Source of the DNA: a bacterium
GTDB lineage: Bacteria; Planctomycetota; UBA1135; GCA-002686595
Assembly: GCA_024226735.1 (NCBI GenBank)
Contig: JAAELL010000286.1
Location: 62,001 to 126,000 of the forward strand
DNA length: 64,000 bases
Reading direction: 5' to 3'
Translations under genes and position numbers: made by a program
The notes under the pieces: model-generated
Database searches by the model: none
The model's input: the letters and a program-made list of their open reading frames with translations, nothing else
Told to the model about the DNA's origin: nothing
Shown: positions 10,818-19,099 of the stretch, piece by piece
Numbering within the stretch: the stretch's first letter is position 1
Layout: every line of letters begins with the position of its first letter

Positions 10818-13193
10818 ATGCGATCGATTCACCTTGCTGCAGTCTTCCTGACCTCCCTTTCTTCCAGCCGGACGCTCGCCCAAGAGTTCCAACCTCGCGC
10901 AGGCGAGATCTTGCGCGGACTGACGGTCGAACAAAGTCGATTGTTCGATCACGGTCGAGTCGTCTTCGAAACGCCGCTCACGATCGATGACGGCCTCGGG
11001 CCGATCATGAACGAGATCAGCTGTGCCGTCTGTCACGCGAGCCCACGCACGGGCGGTGCGAGCACGACGCGCGTCGTGCGCTTCGGCAAGGCCGCCGGTG
11101 GTGGCCTGCCGTTCGACCCGCTCGCGAACCTGGGCGGCTCGCTGCTGCAGGAGCAGGCGATCGACCCGATCTGCCTCGAGTCCGTGCCCTCGCAGGCCGA
11201 TGTCGTGATCGAGCGCCAGACGCCGATCGTGTTCGGCATCGGGCTCGTCGAGGCCATCGACGACGCGGACATTATCGCCGGTGCGCAGAACCAGCAGCTG
11301 CCACTGATGGGGTATGCGCGCATGGTGCAGCCGCTCGAGGATCCGAGCGGGCCGATGCGCGTCGGTCGCTTCGGCTGGAAGGGCGGCGTCTCGACCGTCA
11401 CCAGCTTCTCGATCGACGCGAGCTTGAACGAGATGGGGCTCACGAGCCCGTTCGCACCGAACGAGAACGCGCCCAACGGCGACCAAGGACTCTTGGCGCA
11501 GTGCGACACGGTGCCCGACCCCGAGGACAAGCCGGGCGTCGTCGGGCTGACGTTCATCGAGCACTTCGACAACTTCCAACGCTTCTCGGCCCCGCCGCCG
11601 CAGACCCCCAAGCTCGGCATGACGGGCGAGACCGTCTTCACGAGCGTCGGCTGCGCCGCGTGCCACGTACCCGAATGGACGACGAGCCAGAGCGCCGCTC
11701 CGGGCTTCGCGAACCGCACGATCAAGCCGTACTCGGACTTCCTCGTCCACAACATGGGCTCGCTCGGTGACGGCATCGTCGACGGCGACGCGCAGGAGAC
11801 CGAGATGATGACGCGCACGCTGTGGGGCCTGCGGTCGCGCAGCGCCTTCCTGCACGACGGTCGCGCCGAGGGCGGGACGTTCGAGGACAACGCACGCGCC
11901 TCGATCCTAGCCCACGACGGCGAGGCTGCCGATTCGCGCATCAACTTCATGAACCTGTCGGTCGCCGACGAGAACGCCCTCTACGCGTTCCTCGACTCGC
12001 TCGGCCGCGAAGAGTTCGACTTCGAGGGCGACCACGACGTCGACTTCTTCGACTGGTTTTTCATCGAGCCCAGCTTCAACGGACCGACCTCGATCTACAC
12101 GCCGGACGACCCCGAATCGATCAACGACATCGAGGGTGACGGCGACTTCGATCTGCACGACTACCTCGTGGTCCAGCAGGCGTACACGGGCGAGCTGTCG
12201 GCGGCTTCGACCCCGCGCATCGTCCCGAGCAAGCTCGTGACCGAGATGAGCGTGACCGTCCAGAGCGGTGGCGCCCTCGAGGTCTGGGTCGTGCCGGGCG
12301 CGACCGTGCCCTACGAGGTGATCGGCGAGACGACGACGAACGAGCACGAGGGCCTCGCGGGCTTCAGCTTCGATCTCGTCTTCGACGGCGGTCCGCTCGC
12401 GCAGGCGGCGGACCCGACCAGCGGTCCGATGCTCGCGTTCTTCGCGCCCGACGGCATCAGCAACCCCGCCGGCTTCGGAGGGACCCCGGTCGCGGGCGAC
12501 CTCGTTCAGGTCGGAGGCGGCCAGAACACGATCGCGAACACCTTTGCGCCGAAGCCGGTCGGCTCCGTCGTCGAAGGCGTCGCCCTGCCCGGCGCGGGCG
12601 CGACGCTCGTGAGCGGCACGCTCACCGCCCCGCAGGCGGCGGGCACCTACCGGCTCAGCGTTAGCGACCTGCGCGCCAACGTGCTCTCGAGCCGCTCGTC
12701 GGCTGCCGACCCGTTCTGGTTCGTCGACCTCGTCGACGGGGGCGTTCCCGTCGACCTGATCGTCAACGTCCTCGACTGTGGTTCGGCCTCGTTCTGCTCG
12801 GCCAAGGTGAGCTCGCAGGGCTGCGTGCCGGCGATCGCCTCGACGGGCGCGCCGACGCTGACCGGCCCCGACGACTTCCACGTGACCGCGTCGAACATCG
12901 TCGACGGCCAGAACGGCCTGATGTTCTGGGGCATGATGCCGGACAACACTCCGTTGTTCGGTGGAACGTTGTGTGTCGGCGGCACGCTGACGCGGACTGC
13001 GGTTCAGCTCTCCGGTGGCGCCGCAGCTTGCGGTGGTTCGTTCGACCACCACTTCACCCAGACCGACATGGCGAACGCGGGCCTGACCGTCGGCACGACG
13101 GTCTTCGCGCAGTTCTGGTACCGCGATCCCCAGCACCCCGACGGCTTCGCCATCGGCCTGACGGATGGCCTCGCTTTTGCGATCTGTCCGTGA
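10818..13193 (+). CDS. Secreted di-haem oxidoreductase (COG3488 type) with dockerin-like and shared C-terminal domains
   Basis: A protein of about 791 residues. An N-terminal signal peptide (ATG at 10818, MRSIHLAAVFLTSLSSS) is followed by the predicted thiol oxidoreductase/di-haem peroxidase-like domain. CAVCH lies near residue 69 and CAACH near residue 279, with family segments DGLGPIMNEISCAVCH, TPIVFGIGLVEAI and GRFGWKGG. Residues about 400-455 contain two acidic calcium-loop-like repeats resembling dockerin type I (EGDHDVDFFDW and EGDGDFDLHDY). A cohesin-like beta region follows. From about residue 659 comes a Cys-containing C-terminal domain ending WYRD...LTDGLAFAICP, a divergent member of the domain shared with three other proteins here. 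It overlaps the next gene by 29 bases. The substrate is unknown. Confidence 0.85.
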   Translation: MRSIHLAAVFLTSLSSSRTLAQEFQPRAGEILRGLTVEQSRLFDHGRVVFETPLTIDDGLGPIMNEISCAVCHASPRTGGASTTRVVRFGKAAGGGLPFDPLANLGGSLLQEQAIDPICLESVPSQADVVIERQTPIVFGIGLVEAIDDADIIAGAQNQQLPLMGYARMVQPLEDPSGPMRVGRFGWKGGVSTVTSFSIDASLNEMGLTSPFAPNENAPNGDQGLLAQCDTVPDPEDKPGVVGLTFIEHFDNFQRFSAPPPQTPKLGMTGETVFTSVGCAACHVPEWTTSQSAAPGFANRTIKPYSDFLVHNMGSLGDGIVDGDAQETEMMTRTLWGLRSRSAFLHDGRAEGGTFEDNARASILAHDGEAADSRINFMNLSVADENALYAFLDSLGREEFDFEGDHDVDFFDWFFIEPSFNGPTSIYTPDDPESINDIEGDGDFDLHDYLVVQQAYTGELSAASTPRIVPSKLVTEMSVTVQSGGALEVWVVPGATVPYEVIGETTTNEHEGLAGFSFDLVFDGGPLAQAADPTSGPMLAFFAPDGISNPAGFGGTPVAGDLVQVGGGQNTIANTFAPKPVGSVVEGVALPGAGATLVSGTLTAPQAAGTYRLSVSDLRANVLSSRSSAADPFWFVDLVDGGVPVDLIVNVLDCGSASFCSAKVSSQGCVPAIASTGAPTLTGPDDFHVTASNIVDGQNGLMFWGMMPDNTPLFGGTLCVGGTLTRTAVQLSGGAAACGGSFDHHFTQTDMANAGLTVGTTVFAQFWYRDPQHPDGFAIGLTDGLAFAICP

Positions 13194-14910
13194 CCGAATC
13201 GCCGCGGGGGCGCTCGTCGCCCTCGCGGTCCTTCCGGCATCCGCGCAGGATGCCCACCTCACGCCGCCGCAGGATCCCTCCGAGCCCTGGGTGAGCGAGG
13301 AGCTCGCGGCGCGCGCGGCTTCGCGCCTCGCGGACCTCGCGCGCGCGTTGGAGGGGGGGACCGAGCTCGAGGCGGTCCTCGAGGGTCTGTGCGGACCGGA
13401 GGTCGCGGGTGTCGTCCTGCGACCGGAGTCGACGCCGCTCGTAGAGCGCGGTGACTTCCGCGTTCGACGCGACGGGCCGGAGGCGCTGAGCGCCGCCGCG
13501 GGCGAAGCCGAGCCGCTGGCCGCGGCCCTCGCGACCCTGTTCGCTCCCTTCGCCGGTGCCGAGGAGCTGCACGTGCACTTCAAGGTGATCGCGGTCGAGG
13601 AGCGCCAAGGCGCGGAGGCCACGCTCGTGACCGACGTTCTCTACGCCAGCTCGGCCAAGCTGGGCGCCGGCGGCGTGCAGCAGAACGCGCTCTGGGAGAT
13701 CGGCTGGCGGGCCGTGGACGACGACCTGCGCATTGTGGCGCTCGTTCCGCGCGGACTCGACGAGGTGCACGTCGCGCGCCGGCCGTTCGTCGAGCGCACG
13801 CGCGCGGCGCTCGGGCGCGCAGGCGCCTCGGCCGCCGTGCTCGGTCGCGGTGCGGGAGAGTGGGGGCGCCGCATCGACCACGTCGGCGAGCCCAACTTCT
13901 TCGGTCACAACGGGATCGCGGTGGGGGACGTCGACGGCGACGGCCGCGAGGACGTGTACGTCGGAACCGGGACGGGCCTGCCCAACCTCCTGTTCGTCCA
14001 GCGTCCCGACGGAACCTTCGAGGAGCGCGCGCACGCCTCGCAAGCCGCATGGCTCGACGACACCAAGGGCGTGCTGTTGATCGACTACGACAATGACGGT
14101 GACCGCGACCTGTTCATCGCCATGGGGCCGTCGATCGTGCTCTCGGAGAACGACGGCAAAGGCAAGTTCACACCCGTGCGCAATCTGCGCGCGGCGAGCG
14201 GCGCGGCCTTCTACTCGCTTGCGGCGGCCGACTACGACCTCGACGGAGACCTCGACGTGTACGGGGTGCGGTACGTCAAGACGCGCTATGGCGACAGCGT
14301 GCCGCGTCCGTTCCACGACGCGCGCAACGGGCCCGCGAATCACCTCCTGCGCAACGACGGCGCCGCGGGCTTCACCGACGTGACGCACGAGGTCGGTCTG
14401 GCGGAAGCGAACGACCGCTTCAGCCTCGCGGCCGGATGGAGCGACTACGACGCGGACGGGGATCCGGACCTGTACGTCGCGAACGACTTTGGCCGCAACA
14501 ATCTGTTCGAGAACGACGGCGGCAAGTTCGTCGACGTCGCCGCGCGCGCGAGCGCCGAGGATCAAGCGGCGGGGATGGGGGTGGCGTGGGGCGACGTCGA
14601 CCTCGACGGCGACTTCGATCTCCTCGTCAGCAACATGTTCTCGTCCGCGGGCCGGCGCGTCGGCGGCCAGCCGCGCTTCCATGACGCGAGCGATGCAGCC
14701 GTGCGCGAGGGGACGCGCCGCCACGCGCTTGGCAACACGCTGCTCCTGAACGACGGAACGGGCGCTTTCGTCGACGCGAGCGACGCGGCCGGCCTGCGCA
14801 TGGGGCGCTGGGCCTGGGGTGCGCGCTTCACCGACTTCGACCACGACGGCCTCCCCGACGTCCTCGTGCCCAACGGATTCCTGACCGGCACCGAGCCCGA
14901 CGATCTCTGA
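13165..14910 (+). CDS. FG-GAP repeat protein, N-terminal part of a gene interrupted by an in-frame TGA
   Basis: 581 residues to the TGA at 14908-14910. A signal peptide (MASLLRSVRDRIAAGALVAL...) is followed by a region of unknown fold. From about residue 245 come FG-GAP/VCBS-type repeats with calcium-loop signatures such as GDVDGDGREDVYVG, DYDNDGDRDLFIA, DYDADGDPDLYVAND and DVDLDGDFDLLVSNMF. The frame does not end naturally. After TGA the same frame continues with SQFWRRV and stays open to 16215 through ASPIC/UnbV and thioredoxin-like domains. The complete protein would have 1016 codons. Possible causes are a nonsense mutation, a sequencing error or stop-codon recoding. The start overlaps the preceding oxidoreductase gene by 29 bases, suggesting coexpression. 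Confidence 0.8.
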   Translation: MASLLRSVRDRIAAGALVALAVLPASAQDAHLTPPQDPSEPWVSEELAARAASRLADLARALEGGTELEAVLEGLCGPEVAGVVLRPESTPLVERGDFRVRRDGPEALSAAAGEAEPLAAALATLFAPFAGAEELHVHFKVIAVEERQGAEATLVTDVLYASSAKLGAGGVQQNALWEIGWRAVDDDLRIVALVPRGLDEVHVARRPFVERTRAALGRAGASAAVLGRGAGEWGRRIDHVGEPNFFGHNGIAVGDVDGDGREDVYVGTGTGLPNLLFVQRPDGTFEERAHASQAAWLDDTKGVLLIDYDNDGDRDLFIAMGPSIVLSENDGKGKFTPVRNLRAASGAAFYSLAAADYDLDGDLDVYGVRYVKTRYGDSVPRPFHDARNGPANHLLRNDGAAGFTDVTHEVGLAEANDRFSLAAGWSDYDADGDPDLYVANDFGRNNLFENDGGKFVDVAARASAEDQAAGMGVAWGDVDLDGDFDLLVSNMFSSAGRRVGGQPRFHDASDAAVREGTRRHALGNTLLLNDGTGAFVDASDAAGLRMGRWAWGARFTDFDHDGLPDVLVPNGFLTGTEPDDL

Positions 14911-15183
14911 AGTCAGTTCTGGCGGCGCGTCGCGTCGCAGCCCTCCTCGGCGCAGTCATCCCCGTCGGCTGGGGATGCTGGCGGCGGGCTCGGCGCGTAC
15001 GAGCGCGGCTGGGCGGAGATCACGCGCGCGATCGATTCCGGCTCGTCCTGGAGCGGCCACGAGCGCAATGGCGCGTTCCTGAACCTCGGCGCGGGCAGCT
15101 TCGTCGACGTCTCGGGCGCGACCGGCCTCGACTTCGAGGACGACGGACGCGCGGTCGCCGAAGGCGACTGGAACGGGGACGGT

Positions 15184-16215
15184 GTGCCGGATCTCTGGCT
15201 GCGCAACCGCACGGCGCCACAGCTACGGCTGCTCGAGGGACGCGGTCCCGCGGGCCTCTCGCTCGAGCTCGTCGGCACGACCGCGAATCGTGACGCGGTC
15301 GGTGCGCGCGTCGAGCTGCACACCGGTGGGCGCGTGCTCGTGCGCGAGGTGCGCGCCGGCGACGGCTACCTGGCCCAGTCGACTTCGACGCTCCTGTTCG
15401 CCCCGTTCGCGGCCGCGAGCGACCCCGAAGCGCGCGTCGTCGTGCGCTGGCCGGGCGGTGACGTCGAGACCGTCTCGGGCGTGCGCGCGGGGCGCTTCCG
15501 GCTCGTGCAGGGCGCGGGGACACTCGAGGCGCGCCCGGCGCGCGAGCCGGTCGCGGCACTCGCGGAGGGAGCGCTGGCGGAGCTGGGGGAGTCGTCCGCG
15601 CGCGTCGTCCTGCGCACCGGATTGCCGCTGCCCCCGCCGGTGCTCGAGCGCCTCGGTGCGCAGAACGAGACGCGACGTCCACGACTCGTGAACCTCTGGG
15701 CGCACTGGTGCGCGCCGTGCATCGGGGAGCTCACGCTCTTCGCCGCGCACGCCGGCGACATCGAAGCGACGGGACTCACGCTCACGCTCCTGAACGCCGA
15801 TCGCGTAGAGGATCACGATGCTGCCGAGCGCTTCTTTCGGGAGCGCGTGTTGCCCGCTGCCACTCCACCGGGCGTGAGCTCGGATCCGGCCTCGCCCGCG
15901 CTGTTGCAACTTGTCCAGGGTCTGATCGAGCATGTCGTCCCTGGTCGCGGTGAGCTGAGTCTCCCAACGAGCCTGCTCATCGACGAGCGTGGCTGGTTGC
16001 GTGTGATTTACTTCGGTCCACTCGAATTGGGAACTTTGCTCGCGGACGCTGCGTCCCTATCGGAGCGAGGACCGGAGATCTATCCGGGACGTTGGTTCTT
16101 CGGCATTCCGCGCGACCTCTCCGGCCTTTCCCGATCGCTGGCCCGTCTCGGTCTCGAACGCGAGGCACGGTTCTATGGCGCACTGGCTCGCACTGCCCGC
16201 CGTGAGGATCGCTAG
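15184..16215 (+). CDS. ASPIC/UnbV plus thioredoxin-like C-terminal part of the interrupted FG-GAP gene
   Basis: The frame is open from 14911 and identical to the frame of the upstream FG-GAP part. A GTG at 15184 is the first start giving a long separate protein, but a last FG-GAP-type motif (GDWNGDGVPDLWLRN) spans it, so 15184 is unlikely to be the original start. An ASPIC/UnbV-type beta domain (GTTANRDAVGARVELHTGG, RWPGGDVETV) follows. Then comes a TlpA/thioredoxin-like domain with NLWAHWCAPCIGELTLF; the two Cys lie near residues 849 and 852 of the joined protein. The redox motif is intact, which argues against long-term decay. The stop codon TAG (16213-16215) lies inside a CTAG element end. 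Confidence 0.7.
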   Translation: MPDLWLRNRTAPQLRLLEGRGPAGLSLELVGTTANRDAVGARVELHTGGRVLVREVRAGDGYLAQSTSTLLFAPFAAASDPEARVVVRWPGGDVETVSGVRAGRFRLVQGAGTLEARPAREPVAALAEGALAELGESSARVVLRTGLPLPPPVLERLGAQNETRRPRLVNLWAHWCAPCIGELTLFAAHAGDIEATGLTLTLLNADRVEDHDAAERFFRERVLPAATPPGVSSDPASPALLQLVQGLIEHVVPGRGELSLPTSLLIDERGWLRVIYFGPLELGTLLADAASLSERGPEIYPGRWFFGIPRDLSGLSRSLARLGLEREARFYGALARTARREDR

Positions 16216-16237
16216 TGGTGTGATTCACTCTTGTGCG
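16212..16237 (+). repeat. Solo end of the CTAG palindromic element (copy 4)
   Basis: 26 bases starting CTAGTGGTGTGATTCACTC match the left end of the complete element at 53319 at 25 of 26 positions, then similarity stops abruptly. The TAG within it is the stop codon of the upstream thioredoxin-domain gene, so the element end has come to define the C-terminus of that protein. Confidence 0.75.
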
Positions 16238-16349
16238 TGTCAGATGGTCGAAAAAGCAGGTATCGGAGACCCGTCGATCCGGTACCCTCGTCCCTGATAG
16301 TGCCGCTCTCCACACACGGCATCTCCGTTCTTCATCCAGCAGGACTCCC

Positions 16350-18182
16350 ATGAAAGTCGAGCAAATCTCCGTCGCTCGGACCGGACTCGTTCTTGGTTCC
16401 TTCGCTCTGGCCAGCGCCGCCAGTGCGCAGCAGACCGGCAACGAGTGGCTCTCGTTCTCCGAAGATGCATCGCGCCTCGTTGCGACGCAGTCGCTCGGAG
16501 CCGACGACACACAAGAGAAAGACTACGCCTGGGGTGATCTTGATCAGGACGGTTGGACCGACCTCGTCGTCGTGCGCAAGCAGATGGGCACGAGCACCGG
16601 TCGGCGCGTCAACGTGCTGTTCATGAACGAGAACGGTGTGCTCACCGATCGCTCGACGCAATACGCCTCGGCGTCGGACGTCTCGGGCGACGAGGGCTTC
16701 AACACTTCGACCAACGACCGCGACGTCGTCATCGTCGACGTCGACATGGACGGCTGGGACGACGTCGTCACGGCGACGACGCTCAGCGACGGCACCCCCA
16801 AGCACGTCTCGCACCCGCGCGTGTACCTCAACCTCGGCAACGACGCGCAGGGCAACTGGCAGGGCCTCCTGCACGAGGACGCTCGCATCCCGCAGCTCTT
16901 GCTCGGCAACGGCCAGCCCTCCTTCCCGCGCTTCTGCGGGGTGGACGCCGGTGACGTGACGGGCGACGGCTGGCCGGACCTGTACTTCTCCGACTACGAC
17001 CAGGGCGGCAGCGGCGGCGGCGACTACAACGACCGCCTGCTCGTCAACGACGGCACCGGCCACTTCATCGACGAGAGCAACCGGATGACGACGCAGATGC
17101 TGCAGTCGGACTTCGGGACGAATACGCAGATCGTCGACCTCAACGGCGACGGCCACAACGACATCGTCAAGGACAGCGGGCTGATCAACCAGCACGTGGC
17201 CTGCTCCTACAACGATCCGAACAACGTCGGGCACTTCTCGCTGTACCAGGAGCCCTACAACGGCGCGCCCTACCACGCGACGATCGGGGACGTCAACAAC
17301 GACACGATGCCGGACCTGCTCGTCAGTGACGACGCCTCCGACGCGATCCAGTACAACCTGGGCACCGACGTCTTCGGGCGGGTCAACTGGAGCTCGCGCC
17401 GTACGTTCCAGTTCGCCTCGAACCAGGGCGACGACGGGTTCGGCAGCGACAGCTACATCATCGACCTCGACGACGATGGCTGGAACGACATCATCATCGC
17501 CGACGTCGACGTCGACATTCCGGGCTGCAGCCGCCGTACGCACATCTACCACAACCCCGGTGGCGCGGTCGGTGCACAGATCCGTCCGGTCGAAGAGGCG
17601 CAGTTCACCAGCAGCTCGGGCTGGAAGGGCGTCGTCGGGATGACCGCGTCCGACCTGCGCGGCACCCACGACGTCGCCACCTTCGACGTCGACAACGACG
17701 GTGACCTCGACATGGTCTTCGGCCGCTGCACCGGCACCGAGATCTGGCTCAGCAGCCTGATCGAGCCGCTCGGCGACATCTACTGCCCCAACGTCCCGAA
17801 CTCGACCGGCCTGTCCGGCTCGATCGCGGCGACGGGCTCGCTCGACGTCTCGGCGAACGACCTGACGCTGTCCGCCGGCAACCTGCCCCAGAACCAGTTC
17901 GGCTACTTCCTGACGTCGCTGACGCCGGGCTTCGTGGCGCTTCCCGGCGGCGCCCAGGGCAACCTCTGCCTCGGCGGCCAGATCGGGCGCTTCGTCGGCC
18001 AGGTGCAGAACTCGGGCAGCGAGGGCGCCTTCTCGATCAGCGTCGACCTGACGGCGATCCCCGTCAGCCCCGTCGCCGCGGTGCAGCCGGGCGACATCTG
18101 GTTCTACCAGGCCTGGTTCCGCGACCTGAACCCGGGCGTCACGTCCAACTTCACGGACGGTCTGACGCTCCAGTTCCAGTAG
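16350..18182 (+). CDS. Secreted FG-GAP repeat protein with shared C-terminal domain
   Basis: 610 residues. A signal peptide (MKVEQISVARTGLVLGSFAL...) is followed by seven or so FG-GAP/VCBS-like repeats with acidic loops (GDLDQDGWTDLVVV, DVDMDGWDDVV, GDVTGDGWPDLYF, DLNGDGHNDIV, DLDDDGWNDIIIADV, DVDNDGDLDMVFG), predicted to form a beta-propeller. From 17781 on it carries the Cys-containing C-terminal domain starting YCPNVPNSTGLSG and ending SNFTDGLTLQFQ. The ATG at 16350 is chosen because it starts the signal peptide. It is probably an extracellular or cell-surface calcium-binding protein with unknown ligand. A terminator follows. Confidence 0.85.
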   Translation: MKVEQISVARTGLVLGSFALASAASAQQTGNEWLSFSEDASRLVATQSLGADDTQEKDYAWGDLDQDGWTDLVVVRKQMGTSTGRRVNVLFMNENGVLTDRSTQYASASDVSGDEGFNTSTNDRDVVIVDVDMDGWDDVVTATTLSDGTPKHVSHPRVYLNLGNDAQGNWQGLLHEDARIPQLLLGNGQPSFPRFCGVDAGDVTGDGWPDLYFSDYDQGGSGGGDYNDRLLVNDGTGHFIDESNRMTTQMLQSDFGTNTQIVDLNGDGHNDIVKDSGLINQHVACSYNDPNNVGHFSLYQEPYNGAPYHATIGDVNNDTMPDLLVSDDASDAIQYNLGTDVFGRVNWSSRRTFQFASNQGDDGFGSDSYIIDLDDDGWNDIIIADVDVDIPGCSRRTHIYHNPGGAVGAQIRPVEEAQFTSSSGWKGVVGMTASDLRGTHDVATFDVDNDGDLDMVFGRCTGTEIWLSSLIEPLGDIYCPNVPNSTGLSGSIAATGSLDVSANDLTLSAGNLPQNQFGYFLTSLTPGFVALPGGAQGNLCLGGQIGRFVGQVQNSGSEGAFSISVDLTAIPVSPVAAVQPGDIWFYQAWFRDLNPGVTSNFTDGLTLQFQ

Positions 18183-18223
18183 GGGATCCGATCCAGGGGG
18201 CTCCACCCCAAGGCACGCTTTCT

Positions 18224-18251
18224 GGGGGCGCCGGCTTGTGCCGGCGCCCCC
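18224..18251 (+). terminator. Terminator after the FG-GAP protein gene
   Basis: A perfect 12-bp GC stem (18224-18235 with 18240-18251) closes a TTGT tetraloop 41 bases after the stop codon. It separates the secreted-protein island from the rpmI transcript. Confidence 0.7.
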
Positions 18252-18278
18252 AATGCGTATCCTCTTGCGCTCCAAGCG

Positions 18279-18298
18279 CCACCGGCCCCGGCCGGTGG
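18279..18298 (+). promoter_or_regulatory. Structured leader upstream of rpmI, possible r-protein autoregulation site
   Basis: CCACCGG (18279-18285) pairs with CCGGTGG (18292-18298) around CCCCGG. Further downstream ACCCC and GGGGT segments could pair in the same 134-base leader. L20 represses its own operon through leader RNA structures in other bacteria, so a similar role is possible. I cannot match a known L20 leader model by eye. Confidence 0.3.
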
Positions 18299-18385
18299 AC
18301 CCCCGCGAGCGGTGGCATGCCGGCGAACGGGGTTTCGAGACGGGTGGTCCGAGCGATCGGCGCCGCCCCAACCCGAGGACGACCC

Positions 18386-18583
18386 ATGCCGAAAATGAAG
18401 TCGAAGGGCGCCGTCAAGAAGCGCTTCCGCCCGACGAAGTCGGGCAAGCTCAAGTCGAACCGACCCCATCGCGGGCACATGCACGCGATTCGGAGCGCCA
18501 AGCACAAGCGCGACAAGCGCAGGGCCCTCGTGGTCGAGGGTGCCTGGGCCAAGCTCCTGCGGCGGATGATGGGTGGAGGCTGA
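18386..18583 (+). CDS. rpmI: Ribosomal protein bL35
   Basis: A 65-residue, very basic protein with the L35 pattern MPKMKSKGAVKKRFRPTKSG and HRGHMHAIRSAKHKRDKR. Normal length for bL35 (about 64-66). ATG at 18386 is selected because it gives the conserved N-terminus. It is followed by rplT after three bases. infC, the usual upstream neighbour, lies about 7.8 kb away. Confidence 0.96.
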   Translation: MPKMKSKGAVKKRFRPTKSGKLKSNRPHRGHMHAIRSAKHKRDKRRALVVEGAWAKLLRRMMGGG

Positions 18584-18586
18584 TCG

Positions 18587-18943
18587 ATGGTACGCGTGAC
18601 CTACGGCGCTCCGCGCCACCAGAAGAAGGCCCGTCTGTTCAAGCAGGCCCGCGGCTACCGCGGCGGCCGCTCGAAGCTCTGGCGCACCGTCCGCGAGGCG
18701 CTGCTGCGCTCCTGGGCCTACAGCTACCGCGACCGGCGCCAGAAGAAGCGCCACTTCCGTCGACTCTGGATCACCCGCATCAACGCCGCCGCGCGCATGC
18801 GGAACCTGACGTACTCGCAGCTCATCGACGGCCTCAAGAAGGCCGAGGTCCAGCTCAACCGCAAGCAGCTCTCCGAGCTCGCGATCCACGATCCCGCGGC
18901 TTTTGATGCCCTCGTCGAAGAAGCGCGCTCGGCGCGCGGCTAA
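18587..18943 (+). CDS. rplT: Ribosomal protein bL20
   Basis: A 118-residue 23S rRNA-binding protein with the signature [20 protein letters not shown] and later [20 protein letters not shown]. The typical length is 117-120. It starts three bases after rpmI and precedes pheS with a GC hairpin in the gap. Confidence 0.97.
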   Translation: MVRVTYGAPRHQKKARLFKQARGYRGGRSKLWRTVREALLRSWAYSYRDRRQKKRHFRRLWITRINAAARMRNLTYSQLIDGLKKAEVQLNRKQLSELAIHDPAAFDALVEEARSARG

Positions 18944-18979
18944 TGGCGAGAGCTGATACCCCCCTAAGCACACGACACG

Positions 18980-19018
18980 GCCGCCGGCGAGTCACCTCAC
19001 AGGGGTGCCGCCGGCGGC
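18980..19018 (+). terminator. Terminator or attenuator between rplT and pheS
   Basis: GCCGCCGGC (18980-18988) pairs with GCCGGCGGC (19010-19018). Within the loop, CACC and GGTG can extend the structure. TGTTTGCTT follows directly. This is the place where pheST attenuation occurs in some bacteria. I found no obvious Phe-rich leader peptide, so the mode of control is open. Confidence 0.5.
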
Positions 19019-19099
19019 TGTTTGCTTGAGAGAGACGCTTTCCCCGAGAGGGGCGCCGTTGGCTCGGGGAAGCCCGAGCACGAGGAGACCGAGCAGGCC

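Noticed and set aside
14908-14950. A bacterial SECIS element after the in-frame TGA
   Set aside because: The weak stem found has a G-T pair and lacks the GGUC loop of known elements. Kept only as a hypothesis in the findings.
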